NCBI GenBank assembly: GCA_002382735.1
Contig: DFZN01000050.1
Location: 1-54,387 of the forward strand
From: a bacterium UBP11_UBA4055
GTDB lineage: Bacteria > UBA4055
DNA: 54,387 nucleotides
Direction of reading: 5' to 3'
The first letter of the stretch is position 1. Each line of letters starts with the position of its first letter. The notes under the pieces are model-generated. The model was not told the origin of the DNA and searched no databases. It was given only the letters and a program-made list of their open reading frames with translations. A program made the position numbers and the translations under genes. This document shows, piece by piece, positions 32,745 to 40,896 of this stretch.

Positions 32745-33033
32745 GAAGAACTGTAACGAATATCTTAAGGATGAGGCCGCTGCACTAAAGGCTATAGGAC
32801 ATTTTGTAAGACTTAAGCTTCTCCTTGCGATAGAAATGAAGAAATGCATGGTAAAAGGTCTTGTCGGCTGCGTTGAAGAGGATCAGCCTATTGTATCCCA
32901 GCAGCTTGCGATTTTGAGAAAAGCCAAGATCATCGAAGGGATAAAAAAGGGGAATACTATTTATTACAGGATAATCGACCCTACTGTAAAGCAGGTCGTT
33001 TCGTTTCTTGCCGAAAAATATAACAAATCTTGA
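32716..33033 (+). CDS. ArsR-family winged-helix regulator with cysteine-containing sensor region
   Basis: A 105-residue winged-helix protein. It has the helices DEAAALKAIGHFVRLKLLLA, then the recognition region PIVSQQLAILRKAKIIEGIK, then the wing KKGNTIYYRI, all typical of ArsR/SmtB repressors. Two cysteines fall in or beside the metal-sensing alpha-3 region (KKCMVKGLVGCVEEDQP), where ArsR has CxC, plus one near the N-terminus (KNCNEY). A thiol-based metal or redox signal is therefore possible. It begins inside plsC (29-bp overlap) behind AAAGGAG. A regulator fused in expression to an acyltransferase may autoregulate that pair; no operator was identified. Confidence 0.88.
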   Translation: MSSKLNEMPEKNCNEYLKDEAAALKAIGHFVRLKLLLAIEMKKCMVKGLVGCVEEDQPIVSQQLAILRKAKIIEGIKKGNTIYYRIIDPTVKQVVSFLAEKYNKS

Positions 33034-33034
33034 T

Positions 33035-33065
33035 TTGATTTTTGATTTTTTTTTTATTATATTAC
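33035..33065 (+). promoter_or_regulatory. Predicted promoter of the REC-PAS gene
   Basis: TTG (33035-33037), 20 bases of T-rich sequence, then TATATTAC (33058-33065). A T-run lies between, and an overlapping alternative pairing (TTG 33042) is possible. A leader of about 90 bases would follow. Confidence 0.4.
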
Positions 33066-33162
33066 ATTCGGGAGATCGGGAACTCCGGTCGCCGTCTTTC
33101 TCAATTTTTAGTAAAACTACACAAAATAAAAGGCAGCGTATGTTCATCTTAAGGGATATTTT

Positions 33163-33912
33163 ATGAAGAAGATTTCGATACTGTATCTTGAGGATGATGA
33201 TCTTGATGTGGAGCTGATAAGGGAAACTCTGAACTTAAGCACCAATAAGTACAGTCTTTTTCATGTCCAGAATAAAAGCGAATTCAAGATCGCCCTCAAA
33301 ACTATGAAATTCGATATTATCCTTGCCGATTTCAACCTCCCCGATATTGACGGATACGGAGTACTCTACATTGCGAAAGAGATAACTCCTGACATTCCGA
33401 CGATAATCCTTTCGGGAACAATAAACGAGGATGTGGCGATAGACACACTGAAATTCGGGGCTGTGGACTATATTTTTAAATCCAAGCTGGATAAGCTTCT
33501 TCCCGCACTTGACTCGGCATTGAAAAAAGGAGAGGAGAACCGCAGGAAAAGGAAATATGAAAAAGAGCTGGTCATTTCCGAATCGAAATACAGAACGATA
33601 TTCCATTCATTAACGGAATCGGTATTCATTATTGATCCCTACACCGGTAAAATAATCGATGTGAACGACGAGGCTCTGATCAATTTCGGTTATGAAAGAG
33701 GTAAAATAATAGGTCAGAAGATCGGAGTGCTCGTAGGAAATGAAACTGCTTTTCCTGAATCGGAGGCTCTCGAACAGCTGTACCTGACCGAAAAGTGCAG
33801 AGGGGAGTCGGTTTTTGTTACGAAGGACGGAACAGAACAGAAAAGATTATACAGGATCAGAATAATTCCATGGGAAGATATCAGGGTCTGGATGGTCATG
33901 ATAATCGAGTGA
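33163..33912 (+). CDS. Response regulator with PAS domain and no DNA-binding output
   Basis: A 249-residue protein. Residues about 4-122 form a receiver domain with the acidic pair (E10, D11, D12) and the phospho-acceptor Asp56 (DIILADFNLPDIDGYG), Thr/Ser in LSGT and the invariant Lys in KSKLDK. A helical linker (KKGEENRRKRKYEKELVISE) joins a PAS fold (about 135-249; YRTIFHSLTESVFIIDPYTG, INFGYERGKIIGQ). There is no HTH, GGDEF, kinase or phosphatase domain, so it probably relays or senses and passes a signal by protein contact. Ribosome site AAGGGA precedes ATG 33163. It converges on comF, the stops being two bases apart. Confidence 0.9.
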   Translation: MKKISILYLEDDDLDVELIRETLNLSTNKYSLFHVQNKSEFKIALKTMKFDIILADFNLPDIDGYGVLYIAKEITPDIPTIILSGTINEDVAIDTLKFGAVDYIFKSKLDKLLPALDSALKKGEENRRKRKYEKELVISESKYRTIFHSLTESVFIIDPYTGKIIDVNDEALINFGYERGKIIGQKIGVLVGNETAFPESEALEQLYLTEKCRGESVFVTKDGTEQKRLYRIRIIPWEDIRVWMVMIIE

Positions 33913-33914
33913 CA

Positions 33915-34556
33915 CTATTTTACCGTCGCTATGCTCAACGCAAAATAATTTAAATAGCCTGTATTTTTCAGAACGGATCCCGCCTCTTTTGTAGTCGATC
34001 CCGTAGTTATAACATCATCGACGAGAAGTATAAGTTTCGATCTGTCGGTATCGGTTTTATTTATACCGAAAATTCCTTTGACATTAGCACTTCTTCCTTC
34101 AGCATTCAGAGTTGTCTGCGAAACATTGTTCTTAACTCTCTTTAGAAGACACTTGTTTACCGGTATGTTCAGTTCTGACCCCAGCCCGTCACATATCAGA
34201 TCAGCCTGATTATAGCCCCTTTTTCTGAGCCTCTTTTTATGAAGCGGTACCGGGACAAGCACGGAAACGGCGGGGTCGATTATTTCCGCAAGCCTTCTGC
34301 CGGCTTCTTTTCCCAGGATTATGCCGATCTCGGGGCGCTGATTATATTTAAGCTCGTGGATCATAAGTCTCAAACCGTCATCATAGTCAAACACTGAAAT
34401 ATGACCTTTACTCTCGTTCCTGTTCAACGGCAGTTTTTTAAGGCAGTCGGGGCAAACATAAATGCTGTCGTCAAGGTATTCGCCACAAAGAAGACATGAA
34501 GGTGGAAAAAGGAGGTCCGCGATGTATGAGATCAATATCTTAAAAAGCTTTATCAT
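33915..34556 (-). CDS. comF: ComF-family phosphoribosyltransferase-like protein
   Basis: A 213-residue protein. The N-terminus carries a zinc-ribbon-like pair (Cys21-x2-Cys24 and Cys35-x2-Cys38, around PPSCLLCGEY and VCPDCLKK). The main part is a type I phosphoribosyltransferase fold with the PRPP motif ILLVDDVITTGST (about 175-187). In naturally competent bacteria ComF/GntX proteins take part in DNA uptake, but most bacteria carry one regardless and the real substrate is unknown. It starts at ATG 34556 and overlaps the nrdR stop by 4 bp, third in the holA-nrdR-comF operon. Confidence 0.9.
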   Translation of the reverse strand: MIKLFKILISYIADLLFPPSCLLCGEYLDDSIYVCPDCLKKLPLNRNESKGHISVFDYDDGLRLMIHELKYNQRPEIGIILGKEAGRRLAEIIDPAVSVLVPVPLHKKRLRKRGYNQADLICDGLGSELNIPVNKCLLKRVKNNVSQTTLNAEGRSANVKGIFGINKTDTDRSKLILLVDDVITTGSTTKEAGSVLKNTGYLNYFALSIATVK

Positions 34557-35008
34557 TTAATAATATTCTGAAGCTCGGACATGAATTCTTTCACATCCTT
34601 GAATTTTCTGTAAACCGATGCGAATCTGATATAGGCCACTTCGTCAGTGCTCTTTAGTTTCTCCATAACGAGCTCTCCTATCGCAGAGGACCTGATTGTG
34701 CCGCTTCCGTCGCTGTCAGTTATGAGGTCATTATATATCTCGCTGACCATATTCTCGATCTTTTCCGGGGAGATCTGCCTTTTACGGCACGCTATCATTA
34801 TACCGTTCTTTATTTTCTGCCTGTCGAACTCCTCCACCGTTCCGTCGTGTTTGGCAACAAGCAGCTCGATCTTTTCTATGTATTCATAAGTTGTGAATCT
34901 GTATGCGCATTCCGAACATTCTCTTCTCCGTCTGATAGCTGTATCCTCTCGTACGGCCCTGGAGTCGATAACCTTGCTTTCGATCTTTCCGCATTTGGGA
35001 CATTTCAT
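34553..35008 (-). CDS. nrdR: Ribonucleotide reductase repressor NrdR
   Basis: A 151-residue protein of standard length. A zinc ribbon with Cys3, Cys6, Cys31 and Cys34 (MKCPKCGKIE, ECSECAYRFTTYE) binds NrdR boxes. The ATP-cone domain (about 49-139; LVAKHDGTVEEFDRQKIKNG) senses ATP and dATP. NrdR represses nrd genes; none is in this window, so its targets are elsewhere. GAGGAG precedes ATG 35008, and it overlaps holA by 4 bp. Confidence 0.96.
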   Translation of the reverse strand: MKCPKCGKIESKVIDSRAVREDTAIRRRRECSECAYRFTTYEYIEKIELLVAKHDGTVEEFDRQKIKNGIMIACRKRQISPEKIENMVSEIYNDLITDSDGSGTIRSSAIGELVMEKLKSTDEVAYIRFASVYRKFKDVKEFMSELQNIIK

Positions 35009-36069
35009 AATGACAGTCTCCTCAGGTTTCCGAAATAATCAAGGTATTGCACTTCTCTGTCATCCGCGTGTTTTATGACTTTTTCAAGCAGGATCATGAC
35101 TGCCGTTGCCGGATCCTGATATGATGATTTGAGCTTTATGTCGCATTCGAGAAAGTATCGGAGGCACCTTATCAGCTCGGTCACCTTATAATTCTTCGCA
35201 CATGTGATCGTGTCGGCATCCCTCCATGGGTTGTTGTAGCCCAGATCGTATGCGGATTTTTCTGGTGTCATCCTCTTGGTCAGTGCGTTATATCCGATCT
35301 CGAAAGCGGAAACGAATATCCTCGAAAGGAACAGGTTCACTGCTATAGGATCTGTCCTGTTGTTCTTGTTTTTAAGTATATTATCGCATATTACGAATGA
35401 TCTTTTCAGATCTTTTGAGACAACTGCAGTCTGAAGTTTGAAAATGTTGTACTCCTTAGATATCCCGAGAACTTTTTCCACATCATCGTCTGTGATCGTC
35501 TTGTCGCCGCAGTATTCGATCAGTTTATCAGCTTCAGCTGCGGCCTGTGTCAGGCTGGCAGACAGGGAAAGAGTAAAAAGCATCAGTCCTTCCGGAGTTA
35601 TGTTGCTTCCTTTAGAAACGATGTAGTTTTTTATCCACTGCTGTATTTCTTTCTCGTTCTTTTCCTTGAATTCGAGGGCGAGAGTTCTTTTGTCTGCGAT
35701 AAGATCTTTGAAAAAAGACTTTCTTTTATCGATCTTTGTTCCGGTTATTATCAGTACAGTAGTGTCGAAATTCTTTTTGAGAAATCTTGAAACAGCTTCA
35801 AGAAGGTCGGCTCCGGCCCTGTCAATATCGGAGATCAGAACGACCCTTTTTTCAGCCATAACAGGAAGTGAGTAGAGTGCAGATGTTATCTGCTCAGGAC
35901 TAAAATTCTCCTCGTTGAAATGAGCGTAGTTGAAGTCTTTCAGATCGCCTTCAATGAATGAGTTCACTATCTCCGCCGTTCTAATCTCGATGGAGTATCT
36001 GTCTTCTCCTGTCAGAAGAAAATTCGTGTAGTCGGTGGTTTTGGAGTCCGTGTTCTGTTTTTTTGCCAT
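35005..36069 (-). CDS. holA: DNA polymerase III delta subunit
   Basis: A 354-residue clamp-loader subunit, near the usual length of 340. It shows the HolA pattern FLLTGEDRYSIEIRTAEIVN in place of the Walker-like loop, VVLISDIDRAGADLLEAVSR, VLIITGTKIDKRKSFFKDL, and the C-terminal bundle IRCLRYFLECDIKLKSSYQD. The delta subunit opens the beta sliding clamp; the family is poorly conserved, so the call rests on domain order. The gene starts the holA-nrdR-comF operon, has a promoter (36127-36097) and shares its -35 element with the divergent gcvT gene. GAAAGGAA directly precedes the ATG. Confidence 0.9.
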   Translation of the reverse strand: MAKKQNTDSKTTDYTNFLLTGEDRYSIEIRTAEIVNSFIEGDLKDFNYAHFNEENFSPEQITSALYSLPVMAEKRVVLISDIDRAGADLLEAVSRFLKKNFDTTVLIITGTKIDKRKSFFKDLIADKRTLALEFKEKNEKEIQQWIKNYIVSKGSNITPEGLMLFTLSLSASLTQAAAEADKLIEYCGDKTITDDDVEKVLGISKEYNIFKLQTAVVSKDLKRSFVICDNILKNKNNRTDPIAVNLFLSRIFVSAFEIGYNALTKRMTPEKSAYDLGYNNPWRDADTITCAKNYKVTELIRCLRYFLECDIKLKSSYQDPATAVMILLEKVIKHADDREVQYLDYFGNLRRLSL

Positions 36070-36096
36070 TTCCTTTCAGCATTTTTAATAGAAAAT

Positions 36097-36127
36097 GAAA
36101 TATAATTTTTTTTGAATTAAATTGCAA
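36097..36127 (-). promoter_or_regulatory. Predicted holA promoter, overlapping the gcvT promoter
   Basis: On the - strand TTG (36127-36125), 20 bases, then TATATTTC (36104-36097). Its TTGCAAT overlaps the + strand TTGCAA of the gcvT promoter: the octamer ATTGCAAT (36121-36128) serves both. Confidence 0.6.
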
Positions 36128-36152
36128 TTTGTGTTTTACATTCTTAAATTTT
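36122..36152 (+). promoter_or_regulatory. Predicted gcvT promoter, overlapping the holA promoter
   Basis: TTG (36122-36124), 20 bases, then TAAATTTT (36145-36152). The ribosome site AAAGGTG follows close to ATG 36182. Confidence 0.6.
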
Positions 36153-36181
36153 CAGCGATTAATTAAATTAAAGGTGATATA

Positions 36182-37300
36182 ATGAGAACAATTCTGTACG
36201 ACGAACATGTAAAGCTTGGGGGAAAAATCGTTGATTTTGCGGGATGGGAAATGCCTCTCTGGTATAAAAAAGGACAGAGCGCGGAACATCACGCCACAAG
36301 AAAGTCCGCAGGACTTTTTGACATCTGCCACATGGGCGAATTCGTCATTACCGGAAAAGGAAGCATGGAGATGATGTCGGGACTTTTGACGAATGATGTC
36401 ATGGGGATGGAAGAAGGCCAGGCAATGTACAATTTTATGCTCAATGAAAAAGGCGGGGTGATTGACGACTGCATAATCTATAAATTCAGCGATGAGAAAT
36501 GGATGCTCGTGGTGAATGCGGGCGGAATACCGGGAGATTTACAGTGGCTCAAAACGCATGCTCCGGCGGGAGTGATCGTCACGGACAAAAGCGATGATAC
36601 CGCAAAACTTGACCTTCAGGGTCCGAATGCTCCTAAGATAATAAGAGACCTTGCAGGAGAGGCAGCACTTGAAAAATTCGGTTTTTTCAGGTTCAGGGAT
36701 AATATAATGCTTAAAGATATTCCCGTACTTCTCTCAAGAACGGGCTACACCGGCGAGATCGGATTCGAGATATACTGCGATATTAAACATGCAGTCAGGC
36801 TATGGAACATGCTGCTTGTAGCAGGAGAGAAATACGGGATAGAACCGTGCGGCCTTGGCGCAAGGGACTCGCTGAGGACAGAGGCGGGACTTCCGCTGCA
36901 CGGACACGAGATACATCCTGACATACCCGCGCTGGATACACCCTGGAATTTCGTTTTCGAATGGGAGCATGAATTTATAGGTAAAAGCGCACTTTTGAAA
37001 GTAAAAGCAGAAGGCAATAAGCAGATAACTCTGCCTTTTGTGATGAACGGCAGAAGCAAGGCTATGCACGGATGGCTGGTAAATTTGGGCGGCAAAAAGA
37101 TCGGACATGTTGTTTCAGGCGTTCTTTCACCGACACTGGAAAATAGACCGATAGGTTTTCTTATTTCGGAACTGCCGCTTGAGCCGGGAACAAAACTGAC
37201 ATTCAACGAGGAAGGCAAGGCAAGAATATTGGAAGGGGAGATATCAACTTCGCCTTTCGTCAAGCCGACATCCCGAATGAAGATGAAGAATTTTCTTTAG
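36182..37300 (+). CDS. gcvT: Aminomethyltransferase, glycine cleavage T protein
   Basis: A 372-residue enzyme of usual length. It has the family landmarks LYDEHVKLGGKIVDFAGWEM, SAGLFDICHMGEFVITGKGS, GGVIDDCIIYKF (folate-binding Asp), LLSRTGYTGEIGFEIYC, and PCGLGARDSLRTEAGLPLHG. In the glycine cleavage system it releases ammonia from the aminomethyl-lipoyl arm of the H protein and loads methylene onto tetrahydrofolate. gcvH and gcvP are not beside it, so the system is dispersed. AAAGGTGATATA precedes ATG 36182. A terminator follows the stop. Confidence 0.95.
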   Translation: MRTILYDEHVKLGGKIVDFAGWEMPLWYKKGQSAEHHATRKSAGLFDICHMGEFVITGKGSMEMMSGLLTNDVMGMEEGQAMYNFMLNEKGGVIDDCIIYKFSDEKWMLVVNAGGIPGDLQWLKTHAPAGVIVTDKSDDTAKLDLQGPNAPKIIRDLAGEAALEKFGFFRFRDNIMLKDIPVLLSRTGYTGEIGFEIYCDIKHAVRLWNMLLVAGEKYGIEPCGLGARDSLRTEAGLPLHGHEIHPDIPALDTPWNFVFEWEHEFIGKSALLKVKAEGNKQITLPFVMNGRSKAMHGWLVNLGGKKIGHVVSGVLSPTLENRPIGFLISELPLEPGTKLTFNEEGKARILEGEISTSPFVKPTSRMKMKNFL

Positions 37301-37311
37301 GAAATAAGAAA

Positions 37312-37333
37312 GGGCGGTTTGACCGCCGTTTTT
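37312..37333. terminator. Terminator after gcvT, shared with the - strand protease
   Basis: GGCGGT (37313-37318) pairs with ACCGCC (37322-37327) around the loop TTG; T-rich tail GTTTTTG follows on +. On the - strand the stem is followed by CTTTCTTATTT, a weaker tail. Confidence 0.85.
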
Positions 37334-37335
37334 GT

Positions 37336-39915
37336 TTATTTCAACATCATCGCTTTACTTATCTTACTCCCGCCTGTATCGGAACTCAGTCTGAAATAAT
37401 AGACTCCCGAAGCCATCTGCCTGCCGTTCTTGTCTTTTCCGTTCCATTGAACAGAATGCGAACCGGCTTTTTTGAGTCCTTTTTCAAGAGCGGTCACCAT
37501 TTTTCCTTCTGTATCGAAAACAATAAGGTTAATATTCATATCCCTGTCCAGAGTATATGAAACAGTAGTCTCAGGATTGAAAGGGTTGGGATAGTTCCCG
37601 GTCAGTTCAAATCCTTCCGCAATTCCTAAAGTTTCTTCGATCGCGTCGCCTTCTTTGATATTGATAAGGGCTGTTTTCTCCGGCGTAGTAGTCGCACCGT
37701 AAGTTATTGTGTATTTGAATTCTACAATACCCACGAAATCCGTTGCGGGAGTGTAGTCGAATGCACCTGTTGAAGCATCGATAAGAACTGCCGTTCCTGA
37801 AACGGGTGCAGATGTTATCACATAAAGTGCCGAAGGGTCCTCGTCACCGAGCAGCATAGAGCTGATCGCAACATTTTTCTCTGCGAAGAAATATACGGGT
37901 GCTTCAGACGATGTCCAGTAGCTGATGTCTCCTGACGTGAAAGTTCCGTCGTGCAGTCCTGCCATATCTTCAGTGTAATCATAAAAACCTTCAGTGAAAG
38001 GCCAGTATGAAACTAGAGACTCGGCTGTAATCTCTGGCTTAAATTTCATAATATTCCTGATAGTGTCAATAGATATCGGTTGATCCCAGAGGACTGTTTC
38101 GTCAATTATACCGTCGAGATAAACTCCGTTAGAGAAACCGATTTTCAGCGTGGCCGATTCATCATGGAGCATGGGAGAAGATGCAATGTAACTTGTTTTA
38201 ATGTTGTCAAGTTCGCCGTTAATATAGATCATAAGATCTTTCCCGTCATATACAAAATCCAGATGATACCAGATCTCCGGCTGAAGCGCTGAAAGGCTGT
38301 ATATCCTTCTCGTTATGCCGTCCTGAGTCTTAGCGGAGAATTTGAGCAGGTTGTTGCCCTGTATTATTATACTCCAGCCTGTATTGCTCGAAGCTGATTT
38401 TGAAGCCAGACCCTGTTCAATATTATTAGAATTGAGCATCACCCATGTCGAAAATGTAATGTTCTGCATTGAGTTAAGTGCTGTCGAAGTTCCTGCATCC
38501 ATGTAGGATACTTTTCCGAAATCGTACGCGTTCCCGAACGCTGCCATCAGTGAGCTGCTTCCAAATCTGAAATAGAATTCGTCGAAACTGTTGTCGTTCC
38601 TCGTAGTGCAGGTTACGATTATCTTTGAAACGCCGTCAGACAATCTGTTCAAAGTCAAAATGCTGTCCGAAATCGAATACTGAAGTCCGTTAAGCTCACT
38701 CTTAGGGTCGATCGAATAAGTTATCTGAGTACCGGAAAAATGATCGTTCAGATTGATCTGATAGATACTTTCGTTTGTCTGAATGTCGGGTATAGGGTTG
38801 ATAAATGTGATCTCCGGAGTTTTCGGCACGATATCCTTAACTACTGCCTGGTAGTCGTTGAATGTATATCCTCCAGGGTTCAGATTGTCAATTGAATAAT
38901 ATCCGTCGGACGAACCGCCCCAGCCCCAGTTGAAATGATAATAATCGTTGTCCTGATATCCGTCACAGACGAAAGCGTGACCGCCCCCGTCTCCCTGTCC
39001 TGAATAGTAAACCGGCAATCCCGCATCAAGCTGTCCCTGAAGAAGTGTTCTCCATGCCTGTGCAGTAAAAGCAGATCTGTTTACATGGGAAGCTGAGAGA
39101 TTGTATTTGAAATAAGTTTCAAGAGCATACGGGACATCTTCAGAATAAGCCCCGGACTCGATAGCGCTGTACATCATCTCCACAGCTACACCGGCATGGT
39201 AGGATATCTGTGCGACCTCATGTATCTGCTCGGCTGTAGAACCGCCGCTTAATGCGTTCGGCATTTTATCCCAGTCATATCTTGAAAGGTAATAATCCAC
39301 AGAAAGATTCATGTTTATCGGGTTCGGGGCGATATATGAATGAGAACTTTTACCCACTGCAGGATATTTGTGATAATACATGATCTGCGACATTGCTGTG
39401 GCGACACATCCCACAACAGACAGAGATCCGCCGTCAAGGGGACAATAGTTGTTGTAAAGCGGGCTCTGGTCCCATGTTGAAGTCAAAAGCGGCGTTACAG
39501 CCTTTCCGTTTTTGGGACTTACATCGTTATCGAGTACTTTCTTCCACTGTATTACAGTTTCAGCGTTGGAAAGTTTTTCAGACCTTATCTCATTTACGGC
39601 TTTTACATACATTCCGAGCCAGAAATCTATGTTTGATCTTTCATCACCGCTTTTGAACCTGCCGTCGGCTGAATAGCCCAGAACCGGTGTCGATGCATCA
39701 TCAGCGGCTATAAGCGCAAAACCGCCGTCATTGAAATTAAATATGTGCACAGCATCGGAGATAAGGAGATAATCCGAGACCGTTTGATAACTTCCTGCTT
39801 CATTAATATCGGAAAGCCAGTTCTTAGCCGCTTTTTCAGCTGTCTCTCTGTCAACAGGCGCACCGTTGAGCAATGCAACCATCATTGCCAGCAGGATAGT
39901 GATAATCATTTTCAT
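37336..39915 (-). CDS. C10 (streptopain-like) cysteine protease with LamG-like, cadherin-like and sorting domains
   Basis: An 859-residue secreted protein. It has a signal peptide (MIITILLAMMVALLNG), then a propeptide (about 20-140). The C10 catalytic domain follows (about 141-360): nucleophile Cys170 in GGSLSVVGCVATAMSQ, and His313 in GQGDGGGHAFVCDGYQ, then HFNWGWGGSSDGYY. After it comes an Ig-like stretch (INPIPDIQTNESIYQINLND), then a concanavalin/LamG-like domain (about 470-650; GKVSYMDAGTSTALNSMQNI). A cadherin-like region is next (GAFDYTPATDFVGIVEFKYT). A C-terminal sorting domain starts NYPNPFNPETTVSYTLDRDM and ends ISKAMMLK. C10 enzymes are secreted broad proteases (SpeB, interpain). 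A surface or released protease loaded by type IX-like export is the best reading. GGAG precedes ATG 39915. Confidence 0.93.
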   Translation of the reverse strand: MKMIITILLAMMVALLNGAPVDRETAEKAAKNWLSDINEAGSYQTVSDYLLISDAVHIFNFNDGGFALIAADDASTPVLGYSADGRFKSGDERSNIDFWLGMYVKAVNEIRSEKLSNAETVIQWKKVLDNDVSPKNGKAVTPLLTSTWDQSPLYNNYCPLDGGSLSVVGCVATAMSQIMYYHKYPAVGKSSHSYIAPNPINMNLSVDYYLSRYDWDKMPNALSGGSTAEQIHEVAQISYHAGVAVEMMYSAIESGAYSEDVPYALETYFKYNLSASHVNRSAFTAQAWRTLLQGQLDAGLPVYYSGQGDGGGHAFVCDGYQDNDYYHFNWGWGGSSDGYYSIDNLNPGGYTFNDYQAVVKDIVPKTPEITFINPIPDIQTNESIYQINLNDHFSGTQITYSIDPKSELNGLQYSISDSILTLNRLSDGVSKIIVTCTTRNDNSFDEFYFRFGSSSLMAAFGNAYDFGKVSYMDAGTSTALNSMQNITFSTWVMLNSNNIEQGLASKSASSNTGWSIIIQGNNLLKFSAKTQDGITRRIYSLSALQPEIWYHLDFVYDGKDLMIYINGELDNIKTSYIASSPMLHDESATLKIGFSNGVYLDGIIDETVLWDQPISIDTIRNIMKFKPEITAESLVSYWPFTEGFYDYTEDMAGLHDGTFTSGDISYWTSSEAPVYFFAEKNVAISSMLLGDEDPSALYVITSAPVSGTAVLIDASTGAFDYTPATDFVGIVEFKYTITYGATTTPEKTALINIKEGDAIEETLGIAEGFELTGNYPNPFNPETTVSYTLDRDMNINLIVFDTEGKMVTALEKGLKKAGSHSVQWNGKDKNGRQMASGVYYFRLSSDTGGSKISKAMMLK

Positions 39916-39948
39916 TTTTTTGCTCCGTCCCTTAATTAATTAGCAGGT

Positions 39949-39978
39949 TAAATTTAACCAATAATACAGGATAATCAA
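39949..39978 (-). promoter_or_regulatory. Predicted promoter of the C10 protease gene
   Basis: On the - strand TTG (39978-39976), 19 bases, then TAAATTTA (39956-39949), inside the palindrome GGTTAAATTTAACC. ATG follows about 34 bases later. Confidence 0.6.
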
Positions 39979-39995
39979 TGAATATAATCATAAAC

Positions 39996-40877
39996 TTAAT
40001 CGAACATTCCCGAAATAAGGCTGAGGTCGTCGGAATTGATGGAATAACACTGTTGTTTTTCTCTGTCAAAGGCAACATCCATTTCGCCGAATTTTGCAAA
40101 AACTATTTCCTTTGTTTCATGTCCGGCGTTCAGAAATACAGAAATAATATCCGTTAATAGTGTTTCATCAGCATCATCTATAAATCCGCCGGCCTTGAAC
40201 ATCGAGAGTTTTCCTGTCAGTTTTCTGATCTTTTCCTGATCGAATTCGTGTACTTTGCCATTCAAAGTACCTTCCCATGCATCATTCTTTTTTTCAATGA
40301 CCGCGGTATCTTTTCCTCTCATGAGTGAAATTTTTGTCAGGGTGTTTGCACTTGCGCTGAAAATAATCTTGTCTCTCCATGAATCTATGTCTGCAGAAAG
40401 TCTGTAACGGGGGAAAAGCGTGCCTATGAAAACTTCATCTTTCTCCGGAAGTCTGTAGAACGAATGCCTTCTCTCCTGATCATCTTTACCTATTATGTAT
40501 GAGAATTCGGAATTGTCCCGCAGTCTGAATTTTACTGTTGTCCCTGTGCTGTCAACTCCGAACTTTGAATGTTTTTCAGGTTTATCGGATATTCTGTTCG
40601 AAACAGATACTTCTGCAGCGTATTTCAGCAGCGTGTTTATCGCATTCATATCTGCCGGGTAGGCCTTTTCACCTTCGACGAACCAGTTTCCCACGCCTTT
40701 TTTGATTACAACTGAATTATTTCCGGATATAAGAGTGATCTGTACTATCTTCAGTGTGTCGGTACTGAGCATTTTACTGTCCGTGTCCTCAACATTTCCC
40801 GAAGGCCTTTTAACAAGATAAAAAGCTGTCAATGCCAGGGCGGCAAGGATAAAAAGATATATTATTTTCTGTTTCAT
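39996..40877 (-). CDS. DUF4340-domain protein
   Basis: A 293-residue protein anchored by one N-terminal helix (IIYLFILAALALTAFYLVKR) with a large periplasmic part. It shows DUF4340 signatures: ITLISGNNSVVIKKGVGNWF, a VRFRLRDNSEFSYIIGKDD-like strand (KFRLRDNSEFSYIIGK), FPRYRLSADIDSWRDKIIFS, and AWEGTLNGKVHEFDQEKIRK. DUF4340 proteins are regular partners of the GldA/GldFG-type ABC system and may act as its extracytoplasmic accessory; the substrate is unknown. GGGAG lies before ATG 40877. It is the third gene of the operon that begins with gldA at 44056. Confidence 0.88.
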   Translation of the reverse strand: MKQKIIYLFILAALALTAFYLVKRPSGNVEDTDSKMLSTDTLKIVQITLISGNNSVVIKKGVGNWFVEGEKAYPADMNAINTLLKYAAEVSVSNRISDKPEKHSKFGVDSTGTTVKFRLRDNSEFSYIIGKDDQERRHSFYRLPEKDEVFIGTLFPRYRLSADIDSWRDKIIFSASANTLTKISLMRGKDTAVIEKKNDAWEGTLNGKVHEFDQEKIRKLTGKLSMFKAGGFIDDADETLLTDIISVFLNAGHETKEIVFAKFGEMDVAFDREKQQCYSINSDDLSLISGMFD

Positions 40878-40896
40878 GAGAAAGTATCTCCCTAAT

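Noticed and set aside
33046..33060. T-run after arsR as terminator
   Set aside because: No hairpin precedes it; it sits in a predicted promoter spacer.
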